DNA of 5,920 nucleotides from Gemmatimonadota bacterium (GTDB lineage Bacteria > Gemmatimonadota > Gemmatimonadetes > Palauibacterales > Palauibacteraceae), in the NCBI GenBank assembly GCA_013042495.1, contig JABDQB010000069.1, positions 1 to 5,920 of the forward strand. The letters run 5' to 3'. Shown here piece after piece: positions 1-5,920 of the stretch. The stretch's first letter is position 1, and each line of letters opens with the position of its first letter. Made by a program: the position numbers and the translations under genes. The notes under the pieces were generated by a model. That model had not been told where the DNA came from. It did no database searches and saw only the letters and a program-made list of their open reading frames with translations.

Positions 1-1114
1 TGCGCACGAACCACTGCAGGCTGAGCCTTGGTTCCACCGCTGTGGAACAGCGGTAGCAATGCCCGACGGAGTGCTCGTGCTCTTCCACCTCCACGAGCAA
101 GCCCTGGGCATCGAGGTCCTCGAGAACAAGCTTCCTCGCCTCGAAACGATCCATTCCCCGATACGCCGGCGGCGCTTGATCACTGATCGTCGCATCGTCG
201 TTCATCACGTCGATGCGTGGCAAATCGTGGCGCAAACCGATCTCGAAGTCGTTTGGGTCGTGGGCCGGAGTCACCTTCACGAAGCCGGAACCGAACTCGG
301 GGTCCACGTACTCGTCCGCGACGACGGGGATGCGTCGTCCGACGAGCGGCAGCTCGACCTCGCGTCCCACGAGGTGATTGTTCCTCTCGTCCGCGGGATG
401 CACGGCGACGGCTGTGTCCCCCAGCATCGTTTCGGGCCGTGTGGTCGCGACAACGATGTACTCGCCTTCGGCATCTGCCAGCGGGTAGCGGAGGTGGTAG
501 AGTCGCCCAGCTGCCTCCTGGTGCTCTGCTTCCTCGTTCGATAGCGCCGTGAGACACCGGGGGCACCAGTTGATGATGTAGTTGCCCCGGTAGATGAGTC
601 CCTTCTCGTAGAGGCGCACGAAGACCTCGCGCACCGCCCGGGAGAGACCCTCGTCCAGCGTGAATCGAGTTCGCTCCCAGTCACAGGAGCAGCCGATGGT
701 CTTGAGCTGCTCGATGATGGTAGACCCGTACTGATCCACCCAGTCCCAGACTCTCTCCACGAAGCGATCCCGCCCTAGATCGTGCCGGGTCTGTCCGCTA
801 CTAGCCAGATCACGCTCCACGACGTTCTGTGTCGCGATTCCTGCATGATCGGTACCCGGGATCCACATCGCGTCCCGACCTCTCATCCGCTCGAACCGAA
901 CCAACACATCCTGGATCGTGTTGTTGAGCCCATGTCCCATATGGAGGGCGGCCGTCACGTTCGGCGGAGGAATGGCGATTACGTAGGGATCACTCGCGTC
1001 GGAAGCGTCGACGTGAAAGGCGTTGCGCTCCATCCACCGGCGGTAGATGGGCGCCTCGATGCCGCTCGGATCGAAGCGGGCGCTCAATTCATGTGTCGTC
1101 TTGTCGTCGCTCAT
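1..1114 (-). CDS. valS: Valine--tRNA ligase (valyl-tRNA synthetase), N-terminal part, cut by the left window edge
   Basis: Cytoplasmic class Ia aminoacyl-tRNA synthetase that charges tRNA-Val with valine and hydrolyses mischarged Thr-tRNA-Val. The frame is open from ATG at 1114 to the window edge (371 codons, no stop); the C-terminal half with the KMSKS loop lies outside. Visible in order: the HIGH-type signature PPPNVTAALHMGH (residues 49-61); GTDHAGIATQ (87-96), typical of ValRS rather than IleRS or LeuRS; the NWCPRC zinc-type knuckle (182-187); the CP1 editing-domain motif TTRPET (224-229); the editing-site segment VTPAHDPND (281-289); and the second Cys pair CYRC (353-356) leading to QWFVR. 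An odd point is Ala55 where the family usually has Gly (NVTG). The start gives a normal ValRS N-terminus, but no clear Shine-Dalgarno precedes it and the frame stays open upstream, so the exact start is less sure than the identity. It lies 74 bases downstream of the anchored hypothetical gene, with no recognisable promoter or terminator in the gap. Confidence 0.97.
   Translation of the reverse strand, partial: MSDDKTTHELSARFDPSGIEAPIYRRWMERNAFHVDASDASDPYVIAIPPPNVTAALHMGHGLNNTIQDVLVRFERMRGRDAMWIPGTDHAGIATQNVVERDLASSGQTRHDLGRDRFVERVWDWVDQYGSTIIEQLKTIGCSCDWERTRFTLDEGLSRAVREVFVRLYEKGLIYRGNYIINWCPRCLTALSNEEAEHQEAAGRLYHLRYPLADAEGEYIVVATTRPETMLGDTAVAVHPADERNNHLVGREVELPLVGRRIPVVADEYVDPEFGSGFVKVTPAHDPNDFEIGLRHDLPRIDVMNDDATISDQAPPAYRGMDRFEARKLVLEDLDAQGLLVEVEEHEHSVGHCYRCSTAVEPRLSLQWFVR
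36..54 (-). repeat. Inverted repeat (8-base arms, 3-base loop) inside valS
   Basis: ACCGCTGT-(3 bases)-ACAGCGGT is a perfect inverted repeat within the valS coding sequence, over the codons for the second Cys-pair segment (CYRCSTAV). An overlapping, mutually exclusive one, GTTCCAC-CGCT-GTGGAAC, spans 31-48. No T-run follows, so this is not a terminator. Most likely it is a by-product of the coding sequence. Confidence 0.4.
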
Positions 1115-1188
1115 GGCGTCGTGGTATAGGGTATGCGGGACGACCAACCGGCCGCACCGTAAGCAGAATAGTCTAGCGGAAGCACGGC

Positions 1189-1977
1189 TCACTCGCGAGG
1201 ACGAATTCCACCCGAATCGGTGGTATCGGACTCAGCCGCGATCGAATCCTGCCGCCTGCGCTCGGCCTCCTCTTCGCTGAGCCGACGCATTTCCTCCAGG
1301 CGATCCCGCTGCGTCCGCTCCACATCGGTCTCAAAGTCCTGCCGTTGGATCTCCCCCAGGTCCCGTGCTTGCTGGCGCAGCTCGCGGCCGAGTGGCCCCT
1401 CGGCTTCGAAAAGCGCCCCGACGTTCATTGGAATTACCATACCCCCGAGAACGAGACCGTCGGGCGTGACACCCCACTGCTGGTCGCCCTCGCCGAACAG
1501 CCATTCCACCGCCCGTCGGCGCTGCTCCTCTGTGAGGGCGAGGCTGTCGAGCATCGCGCCCAGTCGTGCCCGGATCACGCCTTCCGCCTGCGCAAACCGG
1601 TCCGCCAGGTACTCCGGCATGGGGCGGTCGCCGAAGTCCTGCCAGAGCCTTGGGTCCCCCTCCCGCGGGCGCAGTCTCTCCGCGTTCGTAAGACCTGGGC
1701 GGTCATCGGCGCCTGCCCTCTCTGCCCGATCGCCGCCTCCTGGAGTCGGCGGCTCGGGTCGCTGGATTTCGTCACGCTCCTCCGGCGGCATCTCGAGCAC
1801 GTCCTCGGCGTCCGATTCAGCCTCCACGTCTCGTATGTCGATGACCTGCAGCCCTGCCGCGGCCCTCGGTGGAAGCTGGACGGAGCGGAAGGAGCGTGTA
1901 CTGATGTAGAACTGGCCACCGAGGAAGATTGCCACGAGCGCATGCAGGGCAACCGATACGAGAAGCCCCGTCCGCAT
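1189..1977 (-). CDS. Hypothetical membrane-anchored protein with TonB-like N-terminus and charged C-terminal helix
   Basis: I do not recognise a named family. From ATG 1977 it is 262 residues. Residues 1-3 are short and basic, followed by one hydrophobic helix at about 4-25 (LLVSVALHALVAIFLGG) and then RSVQLPPRAAAGLQVIDIR. This resembles the inner-membrane anchor of TonB/energy-transducer proteins, so the rest probably lies in the periplasm. Residues 50-115 are acidic and Pro/Gly-rich, including RPEPPTPGGG (73-82). Residues 120-160 look helical. A segment WGVTPDGLVLGGMVIP (168-183) stands out as structured. From about 195 on the protein is highly charged (Arg/Glu/Gln), suggesting a long helix or coiled coil, ending in a polar tail. 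No TonB C-terminal domain is present. Start: an AGG lies 6 bases before ATG 1977. An in-frame GTG at 2037 (282 residues) has a GGAG 8 bases upstream and is a real alternative. An ATG at 2196 would overlap the aminotransferase gene by 131 bases and is unlikely. The gene follows the aminotransferase on the same strand, probably co-transcribed. Confidence 0.75.
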   Translation of the reverse strand: MRTGLLVSVALHALVAIFLGGQFYISTRSFRSVQLPPRAAAGLQVIDIRDVEAESDAEDVLEMPPEERDEIQRPEPPTPGGGDRAERAGADDRPGLTNAERLRPREGDPRLWQDFGDRPMPEYLADRFAQAEGVIRARLGAMLDSLALTEEQRRRAVEWLFGEGDQQWGVTPDGLVLGGMVIPMNVGALFEAEGPLGRELRQQARDLGEIQRQDFETDVERTQRDRLEEMRRLSEEEAERRRQDSIAAESDTTDSGGIRPRE

Positions 1978-2045
1978 GGAACGCCTGTAGCCACGCGCGT
2001 GATATCCGGCACGCGTTTCGGGACGCCTGCCCCTCACCTCGCGAA

Positions 2046-2049
2046 CTCC
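2046..2049 (-). promoter_or_regulatory. Possible Shine-Dalgarno (GGAG) supporting a GTG start at 2037
   Basis: On the minus strand GGAG is followed by 8 bases (TTCGCGAG) and then GTG at 2037, in frame with the anchored hypothetical protein. It starts 17 bases after the aminotransferase stop. Use of this start would add 20 residues (VRGRRPETRAGYHARGYRRS) before the ATG at 1977, giving a longer basic cytoplasmic tail. The ATG at 1977 has its own AGGCG ending 4 bases upstream. The sequence alone does not decide between them. Confidence 0.35.
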
Positions 2050-2065
2050 AGCTCCGTGCCATGCC

Positions 2066-3280
2066 TCAAAGGGCCTCCTGAATCCTCCGGCCAGCCTCTT
2101 CCCAACGGTCTTCGTGGATCGCCAGGGAGGCGCGCACGAATCCCTCGCCACCCGGTCCCATGGCGGACCCGGGCAGCAGGACCACTCCGGAGTCAATCAG
2201 AAGCCGTCGGCAGAAGTCTTCCGCCTTCTCCTCGCTCGGAACTGGAAACCACAGGTACAATGTGCCGCGAGGGGCCTGAACATCGAGTCCGGCATCGCGA
2301 AGGGCAGCCACCGCTGCGTGCCGGCGTCGCTCGAGTTGCTCGAGACTCCGCTGGATATATGCGTCCGGGTCTTGAAGGACCGCAGCCGCGGCCGCCTGGA
2401 GCGCCATGAACGCGCCCGTGTCGAAGAAGGTCTTTACACGTCGCAGGGCCCCGATAAGCCTCCGGTTTCCGGTCGCCCAGCCGAGTCTCCAGCCCGTCAT
2501 GTTGTACGTCTTGGACATCGAGTGGAACTCGAGGCCTACCTCCCGTCCGCCTTCGATATCCAGCAGCCCGGGGGCCCGAAAACCGTCGAACGTGATCTCG
2601 GAGTACGCGTTGTCGAACAGGAGGACGGCGCCCCGTTCCCGACAGGCCGACACCACGTCCTTCAGATAGCCAGTCTCCGCCACGGCACTCGTCGGATTGT
2701 TCGGGTAGTTCATGTACACCAACCGAAGCCGACCGCGCGCGCGGCGGATCACATCGGGCGGAATCAAGTATCCGTCCTCCGCCCGGAGGCCGAAACGGAT
2801 GACGTCGGCTCCGGCGAAATAGGCCCCTCCGAAGTACGGAGCATACCCCGGATCCGGAATCAGCACGGAATCGCCCGGATCGAGCACCGCGAGCGCGGTC
2901 AGCGCGATGGCTTCCTTGCTCCCGATTACGGGCAGGACCTCGAGGTCCGCGTCCACCTCCGCCCCGAATCTGCGCGCCAACCAGCCGGCGATCGCCTGCC
3001 GATACTCCGGCAGGCCGCGCTGAAACCCGTACTTGCTGAGAACCGGGTTCCCGATCGCTTCGTGGAGGGTTTCGATCGCAATGCTTGGAACCGGCAGCCC
3101 CGGATCTCCGACCCCGAGGTCGATAACCGTGCGTCCCTCCGCAAGCAAACGCGCCTTGATATCGGGGACATCGGCCAACGGGTAAGGCGGTAAGCCTCCC
3201 AGGCGTCGCGGCGGACACCACTCCCGCGAATCTCCCGTATGCTCCGACGTCTTATCGGTCATGTCGCTCGATCGTCCCAT
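2066..3280 (-). CDS. PLP-dependent class I/II aminotransferase, LL-diaminopimelate aminotransferase-like
   Basis: Cytoplasmic fold-type I aminotransferase of 404 residues, full length for the family. Visible: substrate/N-terminal segment LPPYPLADV (30-38) and DLGVGDPGLPVP (54-65); cofactor phosphate-binding GSKEA (120-124); PDPGYAPYF (142-150); NYPNNPT (191-197) with the PLP-contacting Asn195; FDNAYSE (222-228) with Asp223, which pairs with the pyridine nitrogen, and Tyr226; EFHSMSKTYNMTGWRLGW (251-268) with Schiff-base Lys257 and phosphate-binding Arg265; and FVRAS (381-385) with the carboxylate-binding Arg383. The DNAYSE and SMSKTYNMTGWR signatures match proteins annotated as LL-diaminopimelate aminotransferase (DapL, lysine/peptidoglycan pathway), but related enzymes use aspartate, alanine or aromatic amino acids. 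The substrate is therefore inferred, and I give no symbol. Its ATG directly abuts the TGA of the upstream gene (TGAATG), suggesting translational coupling. ATG 3262 (MTDKTSE) is an alternative start. The first 22 residues are outside the conserved fold. Confidence 0.94.
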   Translation of the reverse strand: MGRSSDMTDKTSEHTGDSREWCPPRRLGGLPPYPLADVPDIKARLLAEGRTVIDLGVGDPGLPVPSIAIETLHEAIGNPVLSKYGFQRGLPEYRQAIAGWLARRFGAEVDADLEVLPVIGSKEAIALTALAVLDPGDSVLIPDPGYAPYFGGAYFAGADVIRFGLRAEDGYLIPPDVIRRARGRLRLVYMNYPNNPTSAVAETGYLKDVVSACRERGAVLLFDNAYSEITFDGFRAPGLLDIEGGREVGLEFHSMSKTYNMTGWRLGWATGNRRLIGALRRVKTFFDTGAFMALQAAAAAVLQDPDAYIQRSLEQLERRRHAAVAALRDAGLDVQAPRGTLYLWFPVPSEEKAEDFCRRLLIDSGVVLLPGSAMGPGGEGFVRASLAIHEDRWEEAGRRIQEAL

Positions 3281-4540
3281 TCAAGTCTTGAGCGCCTTCT
3301 TCCGCGCCGCTGGATAGAGGACGTTATTCAGGATCAGCCGGTAGCCGGCCGAACTCCTGTGCAGATCCAGATCCGTAGGTGAATCGCCCACGAGGTGCTG
3401 TGGATCTTCCGGGTCGTGTCCCCCGAGGAACGTGAAACTTCCCTCCCCCAGTTGCCCGTGCAAGTACTTGACTACACCGATCGCCTCATCACTCCCGAGC
3501 CCGACAACTCCGGGTTTCAGGCGTTCTCGCTTGAAGCTGGTCGTCAGCCCGTAGAAATCGGGTATGACCCGCTCGTGTGACTGCGTCAACATGGCCGGGA
3601 CAGGATCGATTTTGGCGCTGAAATCGAACAGCTCAAAACTTCCGAGCGGCTGCCGCCAGGGCGTGTTCACCTGGTGCCCATCGATATCGCTGAAGGCGCT
3701 CAGCGCACCATCGAGCACCAGGCGCGCGTCAGTGAAGGCGAGGGCGCGCTCCCAGATCATGCGATCCTCCGCTGAAGGGTCGGGCGGCGTGCCGTCCGCA
3801 AACGAAGCCGCCAGATCGGTATTGGCCGCTGCAAGAGCCAGGTCCAGCGTTTCCGTCGCCGTACACATGGCGAAAAGGAGTCCCCCGGCTTCCACGTAAC
3901 TCCTTATCGCTTCGGCCACCGCCCTCTTCAGCTCCGGGACGCTGACGAATCCGAACTCCGAAGCGACCGCTTCGTTCCGCTGCACTTCGTCTCGCAGCCA
4001 GTCGGAACCCGCGTAACCCAGGTAGAACTTCGAGTATTGCCCGGTGAAGTCCTCGTGATGCAAATGCAGCCAATCGTAGCGATCCAGTCCGTCGCGCAGG
4101 ACATCGTCATCCCAGATTCGCTCGTAAGGGATGCCCGCATACTCGAGGGCCAGCGTGACCGCATCGTCCCAGGGAGACGAGTTCGGGGGGGTATATACGG
4201 CTACTCCGGGTGCCTTCTCGAGCGGCACAGCCTCCATGTTGGATTCTTCAATCAACGCTCGCAGCGAGGCCAGACGCGCCCCGGTCAGATCGTCGACCGT
4301 CACTCCGAGCAAGGCCGCGCTTCGCTTCACGTGCTCGACGCCCGGCAGCAGGAACGACCCGCCGCGGTAGTTGAGGAGCCATTCGGCTCGCTCCCCCGCC
4401 TCGATGGACTGGTAGACCAGGCCGTACGCGCGCAGATGATTCGCCTGCTGGTCGTCCATGGGAACGAGAAGCGTCTGCGCCGCCGAATGGCCCGGAGCGG
4501 CCAGAGCCAGAACCGCGTAAACGACGATTAGCCGCTTCAT
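3281..4540 (-). CDS. Secreted 'asparagine synthetase B'-labelled protein, amidotransferase-like fold suspected; function unknown
   Basis: A 419-residue exported protein. Residues 1-22 form a signal peptide: MKR, a hydrophobic core IVVYAVLALAAPG, and an AXA-type site in HSAAQ. The mature N-terminus TLLVPMDDQQANHLRAYG (23-40) and WLLNYRGGSF (54-63), plus the C-terminal GGHDPEDPQHLVGDSPTD (373-390) and YRLILNNVLYPAARKK (400-415), match a family I recall from Bacteroidota that databases call 'asparagine synthetase B'. That label is not supported: there is no N-terminal nucleophile Cys2, no SGGxD ATP-pyrophosphatase loop, and the protein is exported. The core has strand/helix segments such as SPWDDAVTLALEYAGIPYE (122-140), YDWLHLHHEDF (155-165) and AGGLLFAMCTATET (218-231). 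The last carries the only cysteine (Cys226) after a predicted strand, as in class I glutamine-amidotransferase/ThuA-like folds. His161, His162, His375 and Asp376 are candidate active-site residues. The start is fixed by the signal peptide; ATG overlaps the upstream TPR stop (ATGA), so translation is probably coupled. Confidence 0.9.
   Translation of the reverse strand: MKRLIVVYAVLALAAPGHSAAQTLLVPMDDQQANHLRAYGLVYQSIEAGERAEWLLNYRGGSFLLPGVEHVKRSAALLGVTVDDLTGARLASLRALIEESNMEAVPLEKAPGVAVYTPPNSSPWDDAVTLALEYAGIPYERIWDDDVLRDGLDRYDWLHLHHEDFTGQYSKFYLGYAGSDWLRDEVQRNEAVASEFGFVSVPELKRAVAEAIRSYVEAGGLLFAMCTATETLDLALAAANTDLAASFADGTPPDPSAEDRMIWERALAFTDARLVLDGALSAFSDIDGHQVNTPWRQPLGSFELFDFSAKIDPVPAMLTQSHERVIPDFYGLTTSFKRERLKPGVVGLGSDEAIGVVKYLHGQLGEGSFTFLGGHDPEDPQHLVGDSPTDLDLHRSSAGYRLILNNVLYPAARKKALKT
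4537..4540 (-). promoter_or_regulatory. ATGA stop/start overlap: translational coupling of the TPR and AsnB-like genes
   Basis: The ATG of the secreted AsnB-like gene (4540-4538) shares bases with the TGA of the TPR gene (4539-4537). Ribosomes ending the TPR gene can restart one base back. Just upstream of the ATG the sequence is the 12-base perfect palindrome GCTTCCGGAAGC (4541-4552), whose GGAAG sits very close to the ATG; a further purine run GAGAG lies upstream of it. A free-standing ribosome site is thus weak, fitting with coupling. Confidence 0.6.
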
Positions 4541-5920
4541 GCTTCCGGAAGCTCTCTTCGCAACTCAGCCATGAAACGCCTGGCAATCGGAGCCATGGCA
4601 CTCTCCGGGTACTCGACGATCAGACGCTCCAGCCACGCGACGGCGCGCATGGGATCAGCCGTCCTATCCATCCTCGCGAGATCCAGCAGCGCACGGGCCG
4701 CTTCCGGTGACCCGGGCCAGCCATCGACGGTCGCGACGCGCACCGACCGGGCTGATTCATCGTAGCCGGCTGCGTGCAGCTCCTCAGCCGCTAAACCGGC
4801 CAGCCCAGCCCCGCCCGGAGTCCTCTCCACAGCCCATTTGGTGACAGATTCCGTCAGAGCGCCCGGGTCACCGGAGGCAGTAGCCGCGACGACACCGATC
4901 CCGAGGGCCACGAGACCCGCCGAATCGGCTGCCTCGACGAGGCCCAGGAGCTCCAGGGCCCCGATGCGCGTTCCCGGCTCGCCGGTCGGGATCGTGGCTG
5001 CGAGTTCCAGGTGGCCGCGCGCGGCTGCAGGGCGGCCCGCCAGGATTTCTATCCAACCGAGCACCGCCGCCTGCCGGGCCGCCTGTTGCACGCCATCGGG
5101 CGAGATACTCGCGATCGCCTCGCGGGCGCGATCCAACTGTCCCCTCCGGAGCCAGGCCCGGGCCGAGCGCACCGACATTTCGACTCCGGCCAGCGTCTGC
5201 TCCGGATGGAAGTGCTGATGCTCACGAAGCAGGCTCGCCGCTCGATCCGGCTGCTCCTCCACCAGCAACTCGTGTAGCCTGCGGATCGACAGCTCGTGGA
5301 GGTCCGATCCGGGCTGGGCCTTCTCGACGAGGCGGGCAAAGGACGCCTTCGCGTTCTGGAGATCTCCCAACTCGTATGACAGGTCGGCGGCTGCCGCGGT
5401 CCAATAGAGAAGCTCTTCATCCGATTCCGCTCGATCGGCCAGAGACTCCGCAGCCCACGCTGCTCCATCCACGTCACCCGCGTCGCGCGCTCGTCCCACG
5501 TAGTCTCGAAAGATCTCAATAGCCGCCACCTCCGGGAGGTCAGCCGCCAGCCGAGCGGCGATCTCCCGCGCCCAGAGGAACTCACCGAGCGCCAGCGCCA
5601 GCTGCAATCCGCCCTTCTGCTCAGGAACCGTCGCCTTAGGGGACGCGAGCTCTAGCCGCAGGGCCGTCACGGCTTCCGTACGTGGAGATCCGGGATCGTC
5701 GATCCCCCGCTGTACCGCCTCCACCCCAGCGGGCCCCCACGCCAGCATGGAACGCCATTCAGCCGCGGCCTCGGGGTACGATCCTCGGTTGGCCTGGAGG
5801 GACGCCAGTTCCTGCACGAAAAGGCGATCCGAGCCGACGGCCCGGCGGCCCTCCTGGAGCGCACGAACGGCCTTCTCTCGGTCGCCAGATCGAGCCCACA
5901 GGCCCGACAGTTCCAGGTAC
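4537..5920 (-). CDS. Tetratricopeptide-repeat (TPR) protein, C-terminal part, cut by the right window edge
   Basis: The open frame enters from the right edge and ends with TGA at 4539-4537, giving 460 residues of the C-terminal part; the true start is outside. The fragment is almost all alpha-helical, Ala/Leu/Glu/Arg-rich, with paired helices in the TPR spacing. Examples are LWARSGDREKAVRALQEGRR (7-26), ASLQANRGSYPEAAAEWRSM (39-58), ADLSYELGDLQNAKASFARL (178-197), ARAWLRRGQLDRAREAIASI and, near the C-terminus, RAVAWLERLIVEYPESAMAP, which resembles the repeats of TolA-binding/outer-membrane assembly TPR proteins. Repeats in the middle are degenerate. TPR arrays are protein-interaction scaffolds; no enzymatic domain is seen. 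An internal GTG at 5817 is in frame, but TPR-like sequence continues upstream of it, so it is not the start. Its stop overlaps the start of the secreted AsnB-like gene by 4 bases, implying that the two products are made together and may act in the same compartment. Whether this protein is exported cannot be seen without its N-terminus. Confidence 0.88.
   Translation of the reverse strand, partial: YLELSGLWARSGDREKAVRALQEGRRAVGSDRLFVQELASLQANRGSYPEAAAEWRSMLAWGPAGVEAVQRGIDDPGSPRTEAVTALRLELASPKATVPEQKGGLQLALALGEFLWAREIAARLAADLPEVAAIEIFRDYVGRARDAGDVDGAAWAAESLADRAESDEELLYWTAAAADLSYELGDLQNAKASFARLVEKAQPGSDLHELSIRRLHELLVEEQPDRAASLLREHQHFHPEQTLAGVEMSVRSARAWLRRGQLDRAREAIASISPDGVQQAARQAAVLGWIEILAGRPAAARGHLELAATIPTGEPGTRIGALELLGLVEAADSAGLVALGIGVVAATASGDPGALTESVTKWAVERTPGGAGLAGLAAEELHAAGYDESARSVRVATVDGWPGSPEAARALLDLARMDRTADPMRAVAWLERLIVEYPESAMAPIARRFMAELRRELPEA

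Noticed and set aside
1115..1188. Possible promoter or terminator between the anchored protein and valS
   Set aside because: TATACC and TATTCT on the minus strand resemble -10 boxes, but neither has a -35-like hexamer at 16-18 bases. No stem followed by a T-run is present.
1978..2196. Upstream ATG at 2196 for the anchored hypothetical protein
   Set aside because: It would overlap the aminotransferase by 131 bases and add a Cys/Trp/Arg-rich stretch that reads like out-of-frame coding sequence ahead of the membrane helix.
1345..2409. Long open frame on the plus strand (354 codons)
   Set aside because: It runs antisense across the anchored hypothetical gene and the end of the aminotransferase gene. 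It is low-complexity, Arg/Pro-rich and without a domain; most likely a shadow frame.
2114..3193. Long open frame on the plus strand (359 codons)
   Set aside because: It is antisense to the aminotransferase, whose catalytic motifs are all intact on the minus strand. High G+C content opens such shadow frames, and its translation shows no recognisable motif.
3281..4540. Calling this gene asparagine synthetase (asnB)
   Set aside because: There is no Cys2 nucleophile, no SGGxD loop, and a signal peptide is present; the database label appears to be inherited without functional support.
4537..5817. TPR protein starting within the window at GTG 5817
   Set aside because: The frame continues open to the window edge, and the 34 extra residues are TPR-like (LWARSGDREKAVRALQEGRR), so the gene starts further upstream.

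Overview
The window is a compact, G+C-rich bacterial region in which every supportable gene is on the minus strand, so it reads right to left. In transcription order the genes are: the C-terminal part of a tetratricopeptide-repeat (TPR) protein (runs off the right edge), a secreted protein of the family that databases usually call 'asparagine synthetase B', a PLP-dependent class I/II aminotransferase resembling LL-diaminopimelate aminotransferase, a small membrane-anchored protein with a TonB-like N-terminus, and the N-terminal 371 residues of valyl-tRNA synthetase (valS, runs off the left edge). I see no tRNA, rRNA, CRISPR, insertion sequence or convincing terminator.

Organism: G+C-rich codon use, the secreted 'AsnB-like' family (which I know mainly from Bacteroidota and relatives) and the anchored protein with a WGVTP-type segment point to the FCB group. 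Gemmatimonadota or a close relative is my best guess. This is inferred from recalled family distributions, not from a phylogenetic marker search.

Layout: 5920-4537 TPR protein; 4540-3281 secreted AsnB-like protein, whose ATG overlaps the TPR stop (ATGA); 3280-2066 aminotransferase, whose ATG directly abuts the previous TGA; 1977-1189 (or from GTG 2037) anchored hypothetical protein; 74-base gap; 1114-1 valS. No intergenic stretch exceeds 90 bases. The first three genes look like one translationally coupled unit, and the whole set may be one transcript.

How they may work together: valS and the aminotransferase are cytoplasmic amino-acid metabolism enzymes. The AsnB-like protein has a signal peptide and so acts outside the cytoplasm, probably in the periplasm; the anchored protein also exposes most of its length there. 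The most interesting item is the AsnB-like protein. It has none of the catalytic features of asparagine synthetase, but has a single cysteine after a predicted strand, as in glutamine-amidotransferase-like folds, and very conserved-looking histidine/aspartate motifs. Its real activity is unknown to me.
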